A DNA stretch of 36,913 nucleotides from Clostridiales bacterium (GCA_016930575.1 JAFGGL010000022.1:1-36913), one strand, 5' to 3'. Positions 14,588 through 23,162 are shown, counted from the stretch's first letter. Numbers and translations: made by a program. Notes: generated by a model not told the origin, from the letters alone.

Positions 14588-16060
14588 ATGGGAGAGTATG
14601 AAACAGGCGATATCCAGCCTGTGCCCGAAATCCCCCAATCGAATATGGCAAACATGCAACCAAAGGAGGCCGAAGGCCGGCTAGCGGCCGAAATTGCCGG
14701 GCAAGGCGAAGCCGCAGGCGGCAATGAAGCGTGTAGCCCCGGACAAGCAAAGCGCAATACGGGGCCGCAGAAGCACCGGGTAGCTAAAAATGCGGCGTGG
14801 CTCATCTCCGGCCGCATCGTTCAATCTCTGATGGCGCTGGTGGTCGGCGCGCTGACGGCGCGCTACCTGGGGCCGTCGAATTTCGGCAGCATCAACTATG
14901 CCGCATCGCTGACGGCGTTCATCGCGCCGGCCCTGTACCTGGGACTGAACGCGACGCTGGTGCATGAGCTGGTCAAGCGCCCCAAGCGCGAGGGCGAAGT
15001 CATGGGCACGTCCCTTGTGATCGGTGCCGCGGCAAGCTTCGTCTGCTTTATCGGCGTGTGCGCGTTCGCGTTCTTCGTCAACGCATCGGAAACGGAGATC
15101 ATCATCGTCTGCTGCCTGTATTCCGTCGGGTTGCTGTTCCAAGCCGGCGACATGCTGCACTTCTGGTTCCAAGCCAAGCTGCAGTCCAAGTACTTCGCCA
15201 TATCCACGCTGATCGCCTATACGGCGGTCTCCGCCTACCGGGTCATCCTGCTGATCACGCATCAAAGCGTATACTGGTTCGCCCTCTCGGCGGTGATCGA
15301 CCACGGCGTAATCGCGCTGGTGTTGTTTATCACCTACCGCAGACGGGGCGGCGCCAGGCTTTCGTTCTCCAAGACCGTCGCCGGGGAGCTGTTCCAAAAG
15401 AGCAAGCACTATATCCTGCCCGCGCTGATGGTGAGCATCTTCGCCCAAACCGACAAGCTGATGCTCAAGTGGATGATCGGGCAAGAGGTCGTAGGCTATT
15501 ATTCCACGGCGGTTGCGATCTGCGGGCTGTCCAGCATCGTATGCGCGGCGGTCATCAATTCGTTCCGCCCGGTGATCTTTGAAAATAAAGAAAAAAGCGC
15601 CGCCGCCTATGAAGGCGGCGTTACGCAGCTGTATTCCGTCATTATCTATATCTCAATCGCCCAGTGTGCCGGCATCATGCTTCTTAATGACGAACTTGTC
15701 AGCCTGCTGTACGGAGCCAACTACGCGCCGGCCGCGCCGGTGATTTTGGTGCTTGTGTGGTACACGGGATTTTCGTATCTCGGCGCGGTACGCAACATCT
15801 GGATGCTCGGGGAAAACAAGCAGAAATTGCTGTGGAAGATCAACCTGTCCGGCGTCATGTGCAACATCGCGCTCAATCTGCTGCTCATCCCGCTGTGGGG
15901 CACGCTGGGCGCGGCTGCGGCGTCACTCGTCACGCAGCTGTTCACCAATGTGCTGCTCGGATTCGTGTTCAGAGACATCCGCCGCAACAACACGCTGATG
16001 GCGCGGGCTCTGGACCCCAGGCAGATGCGGATCGGCGCGCTGTTCTCCAAAGGGAAGTAA
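14588..16060 (+). CDS. Wzx/MATE-like oligosaccharide flippase
   Basis: A 490-residue multipass membrane protein of the polysaccharide biosynthesis (MOP) superfamily. It should flip lipid-linked saccharides or a similar lipid-bound precursor across the membrane. The family start is recognisable at about residue 65 (RVAKNAAWLISGRIVQSLMA, then ARYLGPSNFGSINYA). Around 12-14 hydrophobic segments follow, and YYSTAVAI and PLWGTLGAAAAS are typical. The first 64 residues are unusual for the family: a low-complexity, hydrophilic stretch rich in E, G, Q and A, encoded by DNA with nested inverted repeats. The ATG has GAGGTG five bases upstream, and no other good start lies before the conserved part. No glycosyltransferase gene is adjacent. 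Confidence 0.85.
   Translation: MGEYETGDIQPVPEIPQSNMANMQPKEAEGRLAAEIAGQGEAAGGNEACSPGQAKRNTGPQKHRVAKNAAWLISGRIVQSLMALVVGALTARYLGPSNFGSINYAASLTAFIAPALYLGLNATLVHELVKRPKREGEVMGTSLVIGAAASFVCFIGVCAFAFFVNASETEIIIVCCLYSVGLLFQAGDMLHFWFQAKLQSKYFAISTLIAYTAVSAYRVILLITHQSVYWFALSAVIDHGVIALVLFITYRRRGGARLSFSKTVAGELFQKSKHYILPALMVSIFAQTDKLMLKWMIGQEVVGYYSTAVAICGLSSIVCAAVINSFRPVIFENKEKSAAAYEGGVTQLYSVIIYISIAQCAGIMLLNDELVSLLYGANYAPAAPVILVLVWYTGFSYLGAVRNIWMLGENKQKLLWKINLSGVMCNIALNLLLIPLWGTLGAAAASLVTQLFTNVLLGFVFRDIRRNNTLMARALDPRQMRIGALFSKGK
14653..14775 (+). repeat. Palindrome-rich insert within the flippase coding region
   Basis: The DNA coding for about residues 23-63 of the flippase is built of inverted repeats: TTGCCG (14694-14699) with CGGCAA (14719-14724), GCCCCG (14736-14741) with CGGGGC (14760-14765), and a local GGCCGGCTAGCGGCC. 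Neighbouring coding DNA shows nothing like this. It looks like a repeat element captured in frame near the gene start. Confidence 0.5.
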
Positions 16061-16078
16061 CCCTGGAATCATCTCCGC

Positions 16079-16528
16079 TTACCCGCCGTTTGTCCCGTAT
16101 TCCAGGCACATGATGTGTTCTTTGCCGAACACCTGCCCCGTGAAACGGAACCCGCAGGATTGGTACAGCCTGACCGCCGCATCCCCGCGCCTGTCCACAC
16201 CCAGGAGGATCTTGCGGCGGGTTTTGTCCGCCTGCAGCTTTTTGATCAGCTGCCGCAGGGCGTCTTTGGCATAGCCTTTGCCCTGATAGCGGTGATCCGT
16301 CATCATACGGTAGATCCAGTATTCGCCGTCGTCGCGGTCGATGCAGTACATCAAAAAGCCGACCGGCGTGTCCCCCGCATAGACAGCGAGCGGAACGAGC
16401 TCCGGCTGCACATACGCCTGCCCGATGGACACGGCGTTGGATGCGACCAGCTCGCTTTGCTCCTGCCTGACGGAAAGCGAAACGATGTCCCAGTAGTTTT
16501 CGGCTGTAACCGCTTTGAGCGTAACCAT
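16079..16528 (-). CDS. GNAT acetyltransferase, spermine/spermidine (BltD/PaiA) type
   Basis: A 149-residue cytoplasmic enzyme. The N-terminal half carries the polyamine-acetyltransferase pattern of Bacillus BltD: ENYWDIVSLSVRQEQSELVA followed by SNAVSIGQAYVQPELVPLAVY, and GEYWIYRMMTDHRYQGKGYAK with the acetyl-CoA loop Q-G-K-G-Y-A. The substrate is probably a polyamine or a small amine; this is by family resemblance only. AGGGAG lies six bases before the ATG. The gene is alone, convergent with the flippase gene. An extended -10 element lies about 135 bp upstream. Confidence 0.82.
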   Translation of the reverse strand: MVTLKAVTAENYWDIVSLSVRQEQSELVASNAVSIGQAYVQPELVPLAVYAGDTPVGFLMYCIDRDDGEYWIYRMMTDHRYQGKGYAKDALRQLIKKLQADKTRRKILLGVDRRGDAAVRLYQSCGFRFTGQVFGKEHIMCLEYGTNGG

Positions 16529-16662
16529 TGTGTCTCCCTATAATCACTGCAGATCGCCGGTGATGCGTACGGCGGCGCCGTTATCCCGCCGAACCTGGAA
16601 AATATCCTGCGGCAGCAGATGCTCAGCTCCGTTTTTGTTTAGAACTGCGTATCGTTTGGTAT

Positions 16663-16671
16663 AGTATACCA
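16663..16671 (-). promoter_or_regulatory. Extended -10 element inside a palindrome
   Basis: On the minus strand TGG-TATACT (16671-16663) is a good extended -10, likely for the acetyltransferase gene with a leader of about 130 nt. It lies in the near-perfect palindrome TGGTATAGTATACCA, which could also be an operator. No clear -35 is visible. The rest of the 317-bp gap (16529-16845) has no feature I can support, apart from a weak 42-codon frame noted as rejected. Confidence 0.45.
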
Positions 16672-16845
16672 TGGCGGGCGGGAAAGCGAAATAAAGCGCC
16701 GCGCTGCGGCCTGGCCGCTTCAACCGCCGCGCCGTTCCCGATTTACGTTATAGCCGCGCATATTGATGCGAATTATGTTATGCTAGATGCAAGAAACGGC
16801 GTACCCTGTTCGTTCTATAGACAGAACCCAAAAGGAGGCAGTTTC

Positions 16846-17559
16846 ATGAAAAAACTCAGCATACTGCTATTGACCGCAGCGATGATCATCGTTTTGATGG
16901 CGCCCATCGGCGCATCGGCTGCGATTACCGACGGCCCGATGCTCAGCAATCTGACCAACAACACCCCGAATACCGGTATCATGCTGCCCGGCACGTTCTC
17001 CCCAACGCAGGAAAGCTACCTGCTGACGGTGGCGGACTGGGTATCCCGCGTATACTTCGTTCCCTATTGTTCCACACCGGGCGTGACCATTTATTTCAAC
17101 GGCTCGATCGTCGCTAGCGGGTCGCAGACGCCCACCACCACCCTGTCCGACGAGCCGACCTACGTGACCATCACGCTGGTAGCCTCCGACGCAAAAACCA
17201 ACACCTACACCATTTACATCCAGCGACGCCCCAGCGAACGGCGCACGCGCGTGTCCGCGGGCTACATCGAATCGTTTAGTACCAGCGGCTCAAGCAACAA
17301 GATTCGAGCCGATCTGGTATCGGTCACCTACACGGCGGGCACCAACCTGTCCACCTTCGTAAACGAGACCTACTACATCTACGATTACGCCTGCACGGAC
17401 AGCTGCATCTTCTACTACGGCACGATGCAAAACCCCATCCGCGCGACCAGTTTCTCTGATTTTGCTTTTCATTACAGCGATTACGGCTCCACGCTCTACC
17501 GTATCGTCTACATCGAGGACGAGATCGTCGCCGTGATGCCTTACGCCACCGATTACTAA
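16846..17559 (+). CDS. Secreted protein with cadherin-like domain and conserved C-terminal domain
   Basis: The protein has 237 residues from the ATG at 16846, which follows AAAGGAGG; the frame opens further upstream without a ribosome site. A signal peptide (MKKLSILLLTAAMIIVLMAP, cleaved after ASA) is followed by a cadherin-like beta-sandwich domain (about 32-125; NTGIMLPGTFSPTQESYLL, YTIYIQRRP). A C-terminal domain follows (about 128-237) that I cannot name. It contains SAGYIESF, AGTNLSTF, YYIYDYACTDSC, FYYGTMQNPI and YGSTLYRIVYIEDEIVAVMPY. Two cysteines there (ACTDSC) could form a disulfide. It is a paralogue of residues about 205-412 of the protein at 18186-19424. A surface or matrix role is an inference. 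Confidence 0.75.
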   Translation: MKKLSILLLTAAMIIVLMAPIGASAAITDGPMLSNLTNNTPNTGIMLPGTFSPTQESYLLTVADWVSRVYFVPYCSTPGVTIYFNGSIVASGSQTPTTTLSDEPTYVTITLVASDAKTNTYTIYIQRRPSERRTRVSAGYIESFSTSGSSNKIRADLVSVTYTAGTNLSTFVNETYYIYDYACTDSCIFYYGTMQNPIRATSFSDFAFHYSDYGSTLYRIVYIEDEIVAVMPYATDY

Positions 17560-17582
17560 ACCGAAATAACGGAGGAAGACCC

Positions 17583-18110
17583 GTGGATTTGTTTGAAGCC
17601 GTCAAGCGCCGCCACAGCTACCGCGGCGCGTTCAAAACGGACCCGGTGCCGGAAGCCGACCTCTACAAGATCGCCGAGGCGGGCGTCCGTGCTCCCTCGG
17701 GCTGCAACAAGCAAACGACGCACTTGTGCATCGTCAGCGATCCGGAGAAGCTGCGGGCGTTCGCCAGGCTGCTGCCCCGTCCCGTTGTCGAGACGGCGCA
17801 GGCGATATTCGTCGTCGTCACGGACAACCGTCCAGCCTACGGCGACACGAGCTTCGAGTCGCAGGACTACGGCGCCGCCGTGGAAAACATGCTGCTGGCC
17901 GTTACCGCTCTCGGCTACGCCACAGTGTGGCTGGACGGCGCGCTGCGCCGGGACGGCATCGCCGAAACGATCGCCGACCTGATAGGACTCAAAGACCGCG
18001 AGCACTTCACCGTATCGGTCATCCTGCCCATCGGCGTCCCGGAAGAAACCCATCCCCAGCACAGCCGGCTGCCGCTTGACGAGCGCGTTTTCCTCAATAC
18101 CATGCTCTGA
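17583..18110 (+). CDS. Nitroreductase-family flavoprotein
   Basis: A 175-residue cytoplasmic FMN-dependent oxidoreductase starting at a GTG with GGAGG eight bases upstream. The N-terminal motif FEAVKRRHSYRGAF is the family's RRSxR FMN-phosphate contact, and APSGCNKQT is the PSxxNxQ element. GAAVENMLLAVTALGYATVWLDG is the central helix and loop that hold the flavin. Family members reduce nitro groups, quinones or enones with NAD(P)H; the physiological substrate is unknown. It lies 23 bp after one secreted cadherin-like gene and 75 bp before its paralogue, so it may share their transcript. A functional link with them is not obvious. Confidence 0.88.
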   Translation: MDLFEAVKRRHSYRGAFKTDPVPEADLYKIAEAGVRAPSGCNKQTTHLCIVSDPEKLRAFARLLPRPVVETAQAIFVVVTDNRPAYGDTSFESQDYGAAVENMLLAVTALGYATVWLDGALRRDGIAETIADLIGLKDREHFTVSVILPIGVPEETHPQHSRLPLDERVFLNTML

Positions 18111-18185
18111 ATTGATCCGCACTATCCAAATCAGCAGCCCTTTACTGCACCACCGTTTCATCCCGAAGAATAAGGAGTACCTGCT

Positions 18186-19424
18186 ATGATGAAAAAAACA
18201 CTGTCCTTTCTGTTTGTGATCGTCTTGGTCTTTACGCTGGTTTCCACGGCGCAGGCCGACTTCGGCAACACATACTATAACCTCAAGTTCTCACAAGGCT
18301 ACGCCGTGTATACAGGCCCAGGCACCAGCTACTACCGCGCCAACGGCAACGCGTACTACGGCGGCGGCGTGACCCGGTACTACGGCACCGCGCCCAACGG
18401 CTGGCTGATGATAGGCTACCAGACCAGCGGCGACATGTGGCGCATGGGCTATATCGAGCCGGGCGCCGCGTCCAAGATCACGACGGCGCCGAGCGATTAC
18501 AGCCTCTTCAATATCTATTTCACCGACACCGCCGCTTACGTGACCGCCTACACCTTCATTACCGACGATCCGCTCTTTGGCGACAAAACACCCCTGGCCT
18601 ACCTCAATTACGGGCAGCAGGTCACGGTCCTTGGAAACTACAACTACTACTGGACCTATGTGGAAGTGCAGGTCAGCGGATACGGGAAGATGCGCGGGTA
18701 TGTGATGAGTACGGCGCTGAGCAACTACACCCCGCAGCCCACGAACACGTACGTTCCCATGCCGACGGCAACGCCCTATATCCCCGCCGGCATGCCTTAC
18801 CTTTCCTCCCTGTCGCATAATTGCCCGAATACCGGCATCATGGTGCCGGGCAGCTTCTCCCCCTCGCAAAACAGCTACCTGCTGACGGTCGCCGACTGGG
18901 TATCCTCGGTGTATTTCGTGCCCTACAGCCCCAACGCGATCAGCATCTATTTCAACGGGATCTATGTCGGCAACGGCTCGCAAACGCCGTCCATATCCCT
19001 TTCGGACAACCCGACCTCCGCCACCATTACGCTGGCGGGCTCGGGGGGGCAGACCAATACCTATACCGTGTTCATCCAGCGCAGGCCAAGCGAGCGGCGG
19101 ACGTACTCGTCCGTCGGGTATATCAATTCGGTCTACTCAAGCGGTTCGAAGAACTACATCCGCGCCGACCTGGTCACGGTGACCTATACGGCGGGCACCA
19201 ACCTTTCAAGCTTTGAAAACCAGACCTACTACATCTACGACTACGCCTGCGCGGACGACTGCATCTTCTACTACGGCACGATGCAAAACCCCATCCGCGC
19301 GATCAGCTTCTCCGATTTTATCAGCCACTACACCATGTACGGCTCGACGCTCTACCGTATCATCTATATCGAGGACAAGATCGTCGCCGTAATGCCCTAC
19401 AACAGCGATTACGCGTCGCCGTAA
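18186..19424 (+). CDS. Secreted SH3-like repeat plus cadherin-like protein
   Basis: A 412-residue protein with a signal peptide (MMKKTLSFLFVIVLVFTLVS, cleaved after AQA). Residues about 30-100 and 110-182 look like two bacterial SH3-like repeats (YAVYTGPGTSYYRANGNAYY; YLNYGQQVTVLGNYNYYWTYV), a wall-binding fold. A Pro/Thr linker (PQPTNTYVPMPTATPYIP) leads to a cadherin-like sandwich (about 205-300), then to the C-terminal domain shared with the 16846-17559 protein, including the Cys pair (ACADDC). AAGGAG lies eight bases before the ATG. The shared half is highly similar, so the two genes are a duplication; this copy gained, or the other lost, the SH3 part. A wall-bound surface protein is likely, with the ligand unknown. 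Confidence 0.77.
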   Translation: MMKKTLSFLFVIVLVFTLVSTAQADFGNTYYNLKFSQGYAVYTGPGTSYYRANGNAYYGGGVTRYYGTAPNGWLMIGYQTSGDMWRMGYIEPGAASKITTAPSDYSLFNIYFTDTAAYVTAYTFITDDPLFGDKTPLAYLNYGQQVTVLGNYNYYWTYVEVQVSGYGKMRGYVMSTALSNYTPQPTNTYVPMPTATPYIPAGMPYLSSLSHNCPNTGIMVPGSFSPSQNSYLLTVADWVSSVYFVPYSPNAISIYFNGIYVGNGSQTPSISLSDNPTSATITLAGSGGQTNTYTVFIQRRPSERRTYSSVGYINSVYSSGSKNYIRADLVTVTYTAGTNLSSFENQTYYIYDYACADDCIFYYGTMQNPIRAISFSDFISHYTMYGSTLYRIIYIEDKIVAVMPYNSDYASP

Positions 19425-19489
19425 GCCGGTTGACTGCAGAAAGCTGCAGGCTCCGGATGCTGAACTCCTTGTTTTTAGGAGAAGCGCAG

Positions 19490-19610
19490 CCTGTTCAGAA
19501 AGTCTGAGATGCTAGGAAGCAAGGGTGGCAAGGGGTTGAGCTTACTTTCCCGTAAGTGATGCCCTTTGCCATCCCGAAGCTGACAACGCAGATTGGGTTT
19601 GATGGACAGG
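19490..19610. repeat. Hairpin repeat, family 1, copy B
   Basis: An imperfect palindrome of about 120 nt with arms near 19490-19546 and 19552-19610. Its core aligns with copy A (8952-9042), with loop-facing motifs AGGAAGC-AGGGTGGCA and CCCGAAGCTGACAA kept. Where the arms differ between copies, the changes are partly compensatory (for example GGGGG/CCCCC against GGGG/CCTTT with G-U pairs). It is followed within five bases by a strong terminator. Confidence 0.7.
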
Positions 19611-19614
19611 TTGT

Positions 19615-19639
19615 GCCCGCGGTATACCGCGGGCTTTTT
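19615..19639 (+). terminator. Terminator downstream of the SH3/cadherin-like gene
   Basis: An 8-bp GC stem, GCCCGCGG-TATA-CCGCGGGC, followed by TTTTT (19635-19639). It ends the transcript of 18186-19424 after passing through hairpin repeat copy B. Confidence 0.9.
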
Positions 19640-19643
19640 CGTA

Positions 19644-19672
19644 TTGCTTTCCCGTGCCGGGTTTGCTATGCT
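19644..19672 (+). promoter_or_regulatory. Promoter of the 19707 GNAT gene
   Basis: TTGCTT (19644-19649), a 17-bp spacer and TATGCT (19667-19672), 34 bp before the ATG. It begins five bases after the preceding terminator. Confidence 0.65.
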
Positions 19673-19706
19673 GTGTTCATCATCCGACAGACGGGAGGGG
19701 ACGGAT

Positions 19707-20546
19707 ATGCGCTTTACACAGTATCCGACGGCGGCCGCCTTTATGGACGACGTGCTTTCGGTGCTTCAAATACATGAGATCCAGAACAACCTCATCTACC
19801 GCAATATCGGCGACGGAAACATCATGCTGACCGTTAAGGACGACGACGGCCGCGTGCTGCTCGTCGCGGCCCGCACGCCGCCCCACCCGATGGTGCTGTA
19901 CGAACGCGATAACCTCCACAGCGAAGAGGTCGCGGCCTTTTTCGCCAAATCGCTGCCGGAGCACGGCATCGACGTGGATTTCCTGATGACGAACAGCGAG
20001 CTTGCGCAAAGCCTCGTCCGCCATTACGGGACCACGGCCGGCAAGGAATTCGTAAACAACCAGCGCCTGGTACTCAGCGTGACCGACCGCGCGGTGAAGC
20101 CCAGGCGCATGGCGTGCGGAAAGCTGCGCCTTGCCACGGAAGACGATATGCATTTCCTGCCCTATTGGTGCGCGGACTTCAGCGTGGCATGCAACATCGG
20201 CGCGTATAATCTGCAAAACGGGCTGGAAAGCGCGAGGCGGCTGGTTGCGGACGAGCAGCTCTACATCTGGGAAAACGGCACGCCGGTATCCATGGCGGCC
20301 TCGCACCGCAAGGTGACGGGCTGCCGCTTTGTGGGGTACGTGTATACGCCGCCGCAGCTGCGCGGCAACGGCTACGCCTCGGCCTGCGTCTATAGCCTGA
20401 CTGACCGCCTGCTCACCAAAAAACACCCGCGCTGCGCGCTGTATATCGACTGCGCCAATCCGATCTCCAACGGGATCTATGAAAAGATCGGCTACGAACC
20501 CACGGGCTATGTGGAGCAGTATAGGGAGGTTCCGGTAAAGTTATAG
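19707..20546 (+). CDS. GNAT family acetyltransferase with N-terminal extension
   Basis: The protein has 279 residues from the ATG at 19707, which follows GGGAGGGG; a longer frame from 19593 crosses the promoter and is not used. Residues about 1-140 are an N-terminal domain (MRFTQYPTAAAFMDDVLSVL) seen in two-part GNAT proteins. The catalytic GNAT domain occupies about 145-275. Its acetyl-CoA loop is PPQLRGNGYASA, followed by LYIDCANPISNGIYEKIGYEP. The substrate is unknown. It has its own promoter and runs convergently toward the sulfhydrylase gene, with a 386-bp inverted-repeat region in between. Confidence 0.83.
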   Translation: MRFTQYPTAAAFMDDVLSVLQIHEIQNNLIYRNIGDGNIMLTVKDDDGRVLLVAARTPPHPMVLYERDNLHSEEVAAFFAKSLPEHGIDVDFLMTNSELAQSLVRHYGTTAGKEFVNNQRLVLSVTDRAVKPRRMACGKLRLATEDDMHFLPYWCADFSVACNIGAYNLQNGLESARRLVADEQLYIWENGTPVSMAASHRKVTGCRFVGYVYTPPQLRGNGYASACVYSLTDRLLTKKHPRCALYIDCANPISNGIYEKIGYEPTGYVEQYREVPVKL

Positions 20547-20568
20547 AAACGATAGGGGCTTCCCCACT

Positions 20569-20686
20569 CGGTTTTATTGTCGCAGGCTACACTAACGTTT
20601 ACCTGCTCTGTAAAACCTCCCAATTCCGTTTCGCTAGCCGCTACGCGGCTGTACCACACAGGATACACGCTCACCTCCATTGCCCC
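20569..20686 (+). repeat. Dispersed 118-bp element, family 2, copy D (left arm)
   Basis: This copy is the same length as copy C (14393-14510), aligned without gaps. With copy E (20762-20878, opposite orientation) it forms a long inverted repeat of about 310 bp. It lies just after the GNAT stop. Confidence 0.72.
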
Positions 20687-20723
20687 TAATACCCCGACAA
20701 GGGCTATTGCCCTTGACCCATCA

Positions 20724-20750
20724 TAAAGGCCGCGCAATGCGCGGCCTTTA
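20724..20750. terminator. Symmetrical terminator in the centre of the long inverted repeat
   Basis: A 12-bp perfect stem, TAAAGGCCGCGC-AAT-GCGCGGCCTTTA, with A/T tails on both sides. It lies between the convergent GNAT and sulfhydrylase genes and can stop both. A second small hairpin, CAAGGG-CTATTG-CCCTTG, lies just before it (about 20698-20715). Confidence 0.7.
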
Positions 20751-20761
20751 ATGTGGGGTCC

Positions 20762-20878
20762 AGGGCACCGAAGGGAAGCGTGTATCCGGTGGATACCACA
20801 GCATAGCCGTGAGCGACCTGAAGGTGAGAAGTTTTGCAGAGCAGGTAAATGGGAATGCAGCCTGCGACAACAAAACTG
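20762..20878 (-). repeat. Dispersed 118-bp element, family 2, copy E (right arm, inverted)
   Basis: The reverse complement matches copy D at roughly 70% by eye with one small length change. Identical runs include GTCGCAGGCT, TTTACCTGCTCTG and GGATACACGCT. No reading frame across it is convincing. The stretch 20879-20932 up to the sulfhydrylase stop holds nothing I recognise. Confidence 0.72.
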
Positions 20879-20932
20879 ACGGATCACTGCCCCTGGTCAG
20901 GATTATAGGAATGAAATCCCTAACGTTCTCTT

Positions 20933-22216
20933 CTACACCGTATCCAGCGCCTGGCGGAGGTCGTCCAGGAGGTCGTCGATGTGCTCGGTGCCCACGGACA
21001 GGCGGATAGTATTGGGCTTGATGCCGGCGCTCAGGAGCTCGGTTTCGGACAGCGAGCTGTGCGTGGTGGACGCGGGATGGATGACCAGGGATTTCACGTC
21101 CGCGACGTTGGCCAGCAGGGAGAACACATGCAGGCTCTCGGTCAGCGTTTTGGCCTGTACGGCGCTGCCGTCGAGCTCAAAGGCGAAGATCGAGCCCGCG
21201 CCGTTGGGGAAGTATCGTTTGTACAGCGCGTGGCCGGGATGATCCGGCAGGGATGGATGGTTGACCTTTCTTACCTTCGGATGCCTGTCCAGGAACTCCA
21301 CCACCTTCAGGGCGTTTTGCACGTGCCGTTCCACGCGCAGGGAGAGCGTTTCCAGCCCCTGCAGGAACAAAAACGCGTTGAACGGGCTCAAGGCCGCGCC
21401 GGTATCCAAAAGCATCGTCACGCGCGCCTTGGCGATATACGCCGCCGGACCCGCGTTCTCGGTGAACCGCACGCCGTGGTACCTTTCGCATGGCTCGCAT
21501 AGGCCGGAGAACCTGCCGGACGCCGCCCAGTCGAATTTCCCGCCGTCCACGATGATGCCGCCGATGGATGTACCGTGCCCGCCGATGAACTTGGTCGCCG
21601 AATGCACGACGATGTCCGCATCGTGCTCAAAAGGCCGCAGCAGGTAGGGCGTGGCGAAGGTATTGTCGATCATCAGCGGGATGCCGTGCCTGTGCGCGAT
21701 ATCGGCGATGGCGCGGATATCGGCGACGTTGCAGTTCGGGTTGCCCAGCGTTTCGGTGAACAGCAGCTTGGTATTGGGCTTGAGGGCGGTCTCGAAGTTC
21801 TTCGGATCGTCGCCGTCCACAAAGGTCGTTTCGATGCCGCTCTCTTTGAACGTATGCCTAAACAGGCTGCAGGTGCCGCCGTAGATGGACGCTGCCGAAA
21901 CGATGTGGTCGCCCGCGCCCGCGATATTGCGGACCGCCGCGGCGATCGCCGCCATGCCGCTTGCCAGCGCCAGCGCGCCGATGCCTCCCTCCAGCGCCGC
22001 GACGCGCTTTTCAAACACGGCGGTGGTCGGATTGGTGATGCGGGTGTAGATGTTCCCCTCCTCGGCCAGCGCGTAGCGCGCGGCGGCCTGCTCGGAACTA
22101 TCGAACACATAGGACGTGGTTTGGTAGATCGGCACGGCACGCGCGCCTGTGGCGGGGTCGGGCCGCTCCTGCCCGGCGTGGAGCTGCAGGGTCTCAAACT
22201 TCAGCTTCTTGGCCAT
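20933..22216 (-). CDS. O-acetylhomoserine sulfhydrylase (Cys/Met metabolism PLP enzyme)
   Basis: A 427-residue cytoplasmic PLP enzyme. It should make homocysteine from O-acetylhomoserine and sulfide, or the equivalent gamma-replacement. The start is the ATG at 22216 with AAGGAG eight bases upstream; the longer open frame overlaps cysK. The N-terminus [20 protein letters not shown] and YQTTSYVF are typical of the MetY branch. The PLP lysine is K209 in [11 protein letters not shown], and the later [10 protein letters not shown]-type loop and SLSETEL (SSLSE family signature) are present. It follows cysK by 13 bp, so the two genes form one sulfide-assimilation operon under the divergent Rrf2 regulator. 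Confidence 0.93.
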   Translation of the reverse strand: MAKKLKFETLQLHAGQERPDPATGARAVPIYQTTSYVFDSSEQAAARYALAEEGNIYTRITNPTTAVFEKRVAALEGGIGALALASGMAAIAAAVRNIAGAGDHIVSAASIYGGTCSLFRHTFKESGIETTFVDGDDPKNFETALKPNTKLLFTETLGNPNCNVADIRAIADIAHRHGIPLMIDNTFATPYLLRPFEHDADIVVHSATKFIGGHGTSIGGIIVDGGKFDWAASGRFSGLCEPCERYHGVRFTENAGPAAYIAKARVTMLLDTGAALSPFNAFLFLQGLETLSLRVERHVQNALKVVEFLDRHPKVRKVNHPSLPDHPGHALYKRYFPNGAGSIFAFELDGSAVQAKTLTESLHVFSLLANVADVKSLVIHPASTTHSSLSETELLSAGIKPNTIRLSVGTEHIDDLLDDLRQALDTV

Positions 22217-22229
22217 ACTTCTATACTCC

Positions 22230-23162
22230 TTACTCAAAAAATAACGGGGTGGAAAGATAGCGTTCGCCCGTATCGGGCAGAATGACGACGACGGTCTTGC
22301 CGGTGTTTTCCGCGCGGCCCGCGACCTGCACGGCGGCCCAGAGCGCCGCGCCGGACGATACGCCCGCCAGCAGCCCTTCCCGCCGCGCCAGTTCGCGGGC
22401 GGCATGGAACGCGTCCTCCGCCTTGACTCGTATGATCTCGTCGATGATCTGTGTGTTGAGCACCTTTGGTATAAAGCCCGCGCCGATGCCCTGGATGGGA
22501 TGCGGCCCGGCCTGCCCGCCGGAAAGCACGGGGGATGCGTCCGGCTCGACGGCGACGGCGCGAACGGCGGGATTCTGCTTTTTCAGATACTCGCCCGTGC
22601 CGGTGATCGTACCGCCGGTGCCAACGCCGGCGACCAGGAAGTCCGCCTTGCCGCCGGTATCGCGCCAGATCTCGGGGCCCGTGGTCCTGCGGTGCGCCTC
22701 GGGGTTGGCTGGGTTGTCGAACTGTCCGGGAACAAACGAACCCTCGGTCTCCCTCGCCAGCTCCTCCGCTTTTTCGATCGCGCCCTTCATGCCCCTGGCG
22801 CCCTCGGTGAGCACCAATTCAGCGCCGTAAGCCTTCAATAAGTTGCGGCGCTCCACGCTCATGGTCTCGGGCATTGTGAGAATGATGCGGTAGCCGCGCG
22901 CCGCCGCGACCGACGCCAGGCCGATGCCCGTGTTGCCGCTGGTCGGTTCGATGATCACCGCGCCCGGTTTCAACACGCCGCGTCTTTCCGCGTCATCTAT
23001 CATCGCCCTGGCGATGCGGTCCTTCACGCTGCCGCCGGGGTTCCTGCCCTCGATCTTGGCGATGAGATCGGCTTTGAGTCCGTGGTGCTTTATGATGCCT
23101 GCAAGCCTGAGCAGAGGCGTTCCTCCGATCAGGTCGGTCAGGTTTTTCGTGATCTCCGTCAT
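22230..23162 (-). CDS. cysK: Cysteine synthase A (O-acetylserine sulfhydrylase)
   Basis: A 310-residue PLP enzyme that makes cysteine from O-acetylserine and sulfide. The PLP lysine is K47 in NPGGSVKDR, the phosphate/substrate loop TSGNTG is at 74-79, the PLP-phosphate loop [10 protein letters not shown] is present, and the C-terminus [10 protein letters not shown] is typical. The ATG at 23162 has GGAG nine bases upstream, whereas the ATG three codons earlier abuts it, so 23162 is chosen; 310 residues is the usual CysK length. In Bacillus, CysK also binds the regulator CymR. The CymR-like gene divergent from it here makes the same circuit plausible. Confidence 0.95.
   Translation of the reverse strand: MTEITKNLTDLIGGTPLLRLAGIIKHHGLKADLIAKIEGRNPGGSVKDRIARAMIDDAERRGVLKPGAVIIEPTSGNTGIGLASVAAARGYRIILTMPETMSVERRNLLKAYGAELVLTEGARGMKGAIEKAEELARETEGSFVPGQFDNPANPEAHRRTTGPEIWRDTGGKADFLVAGVGTGGTITGTGEYLKKQNPAVRAVAVEPDASPVLSGGQAGPHPIQGIGAGFIPKVLNTQIIDEIIRVKAEDAFHAARELARREGLLAGVSSGAALWAAVQVAGRAENTGKTVVVILPDTGERYLSTPLFFE

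Noticed and set aside
16544-16672. A 42-codon minus-strand frame (starting MVYYTKRYAVLN, ending ITGDLQ) upstream of the polyamine-type acetyltransferase gene
   Set aside because: It starts inside the extended -10 element, with no ribosome site before it. The codon use is plausible, but transcription would begin downstream of its ATG.
20507-20887. A 126-codon minus-strand frame across the long inverted repeat
   Set aside because: It spans both repeat arms and the terminator, its peptide is only repeat-derived, and it begins and ends within repeats or neighbouring genes.
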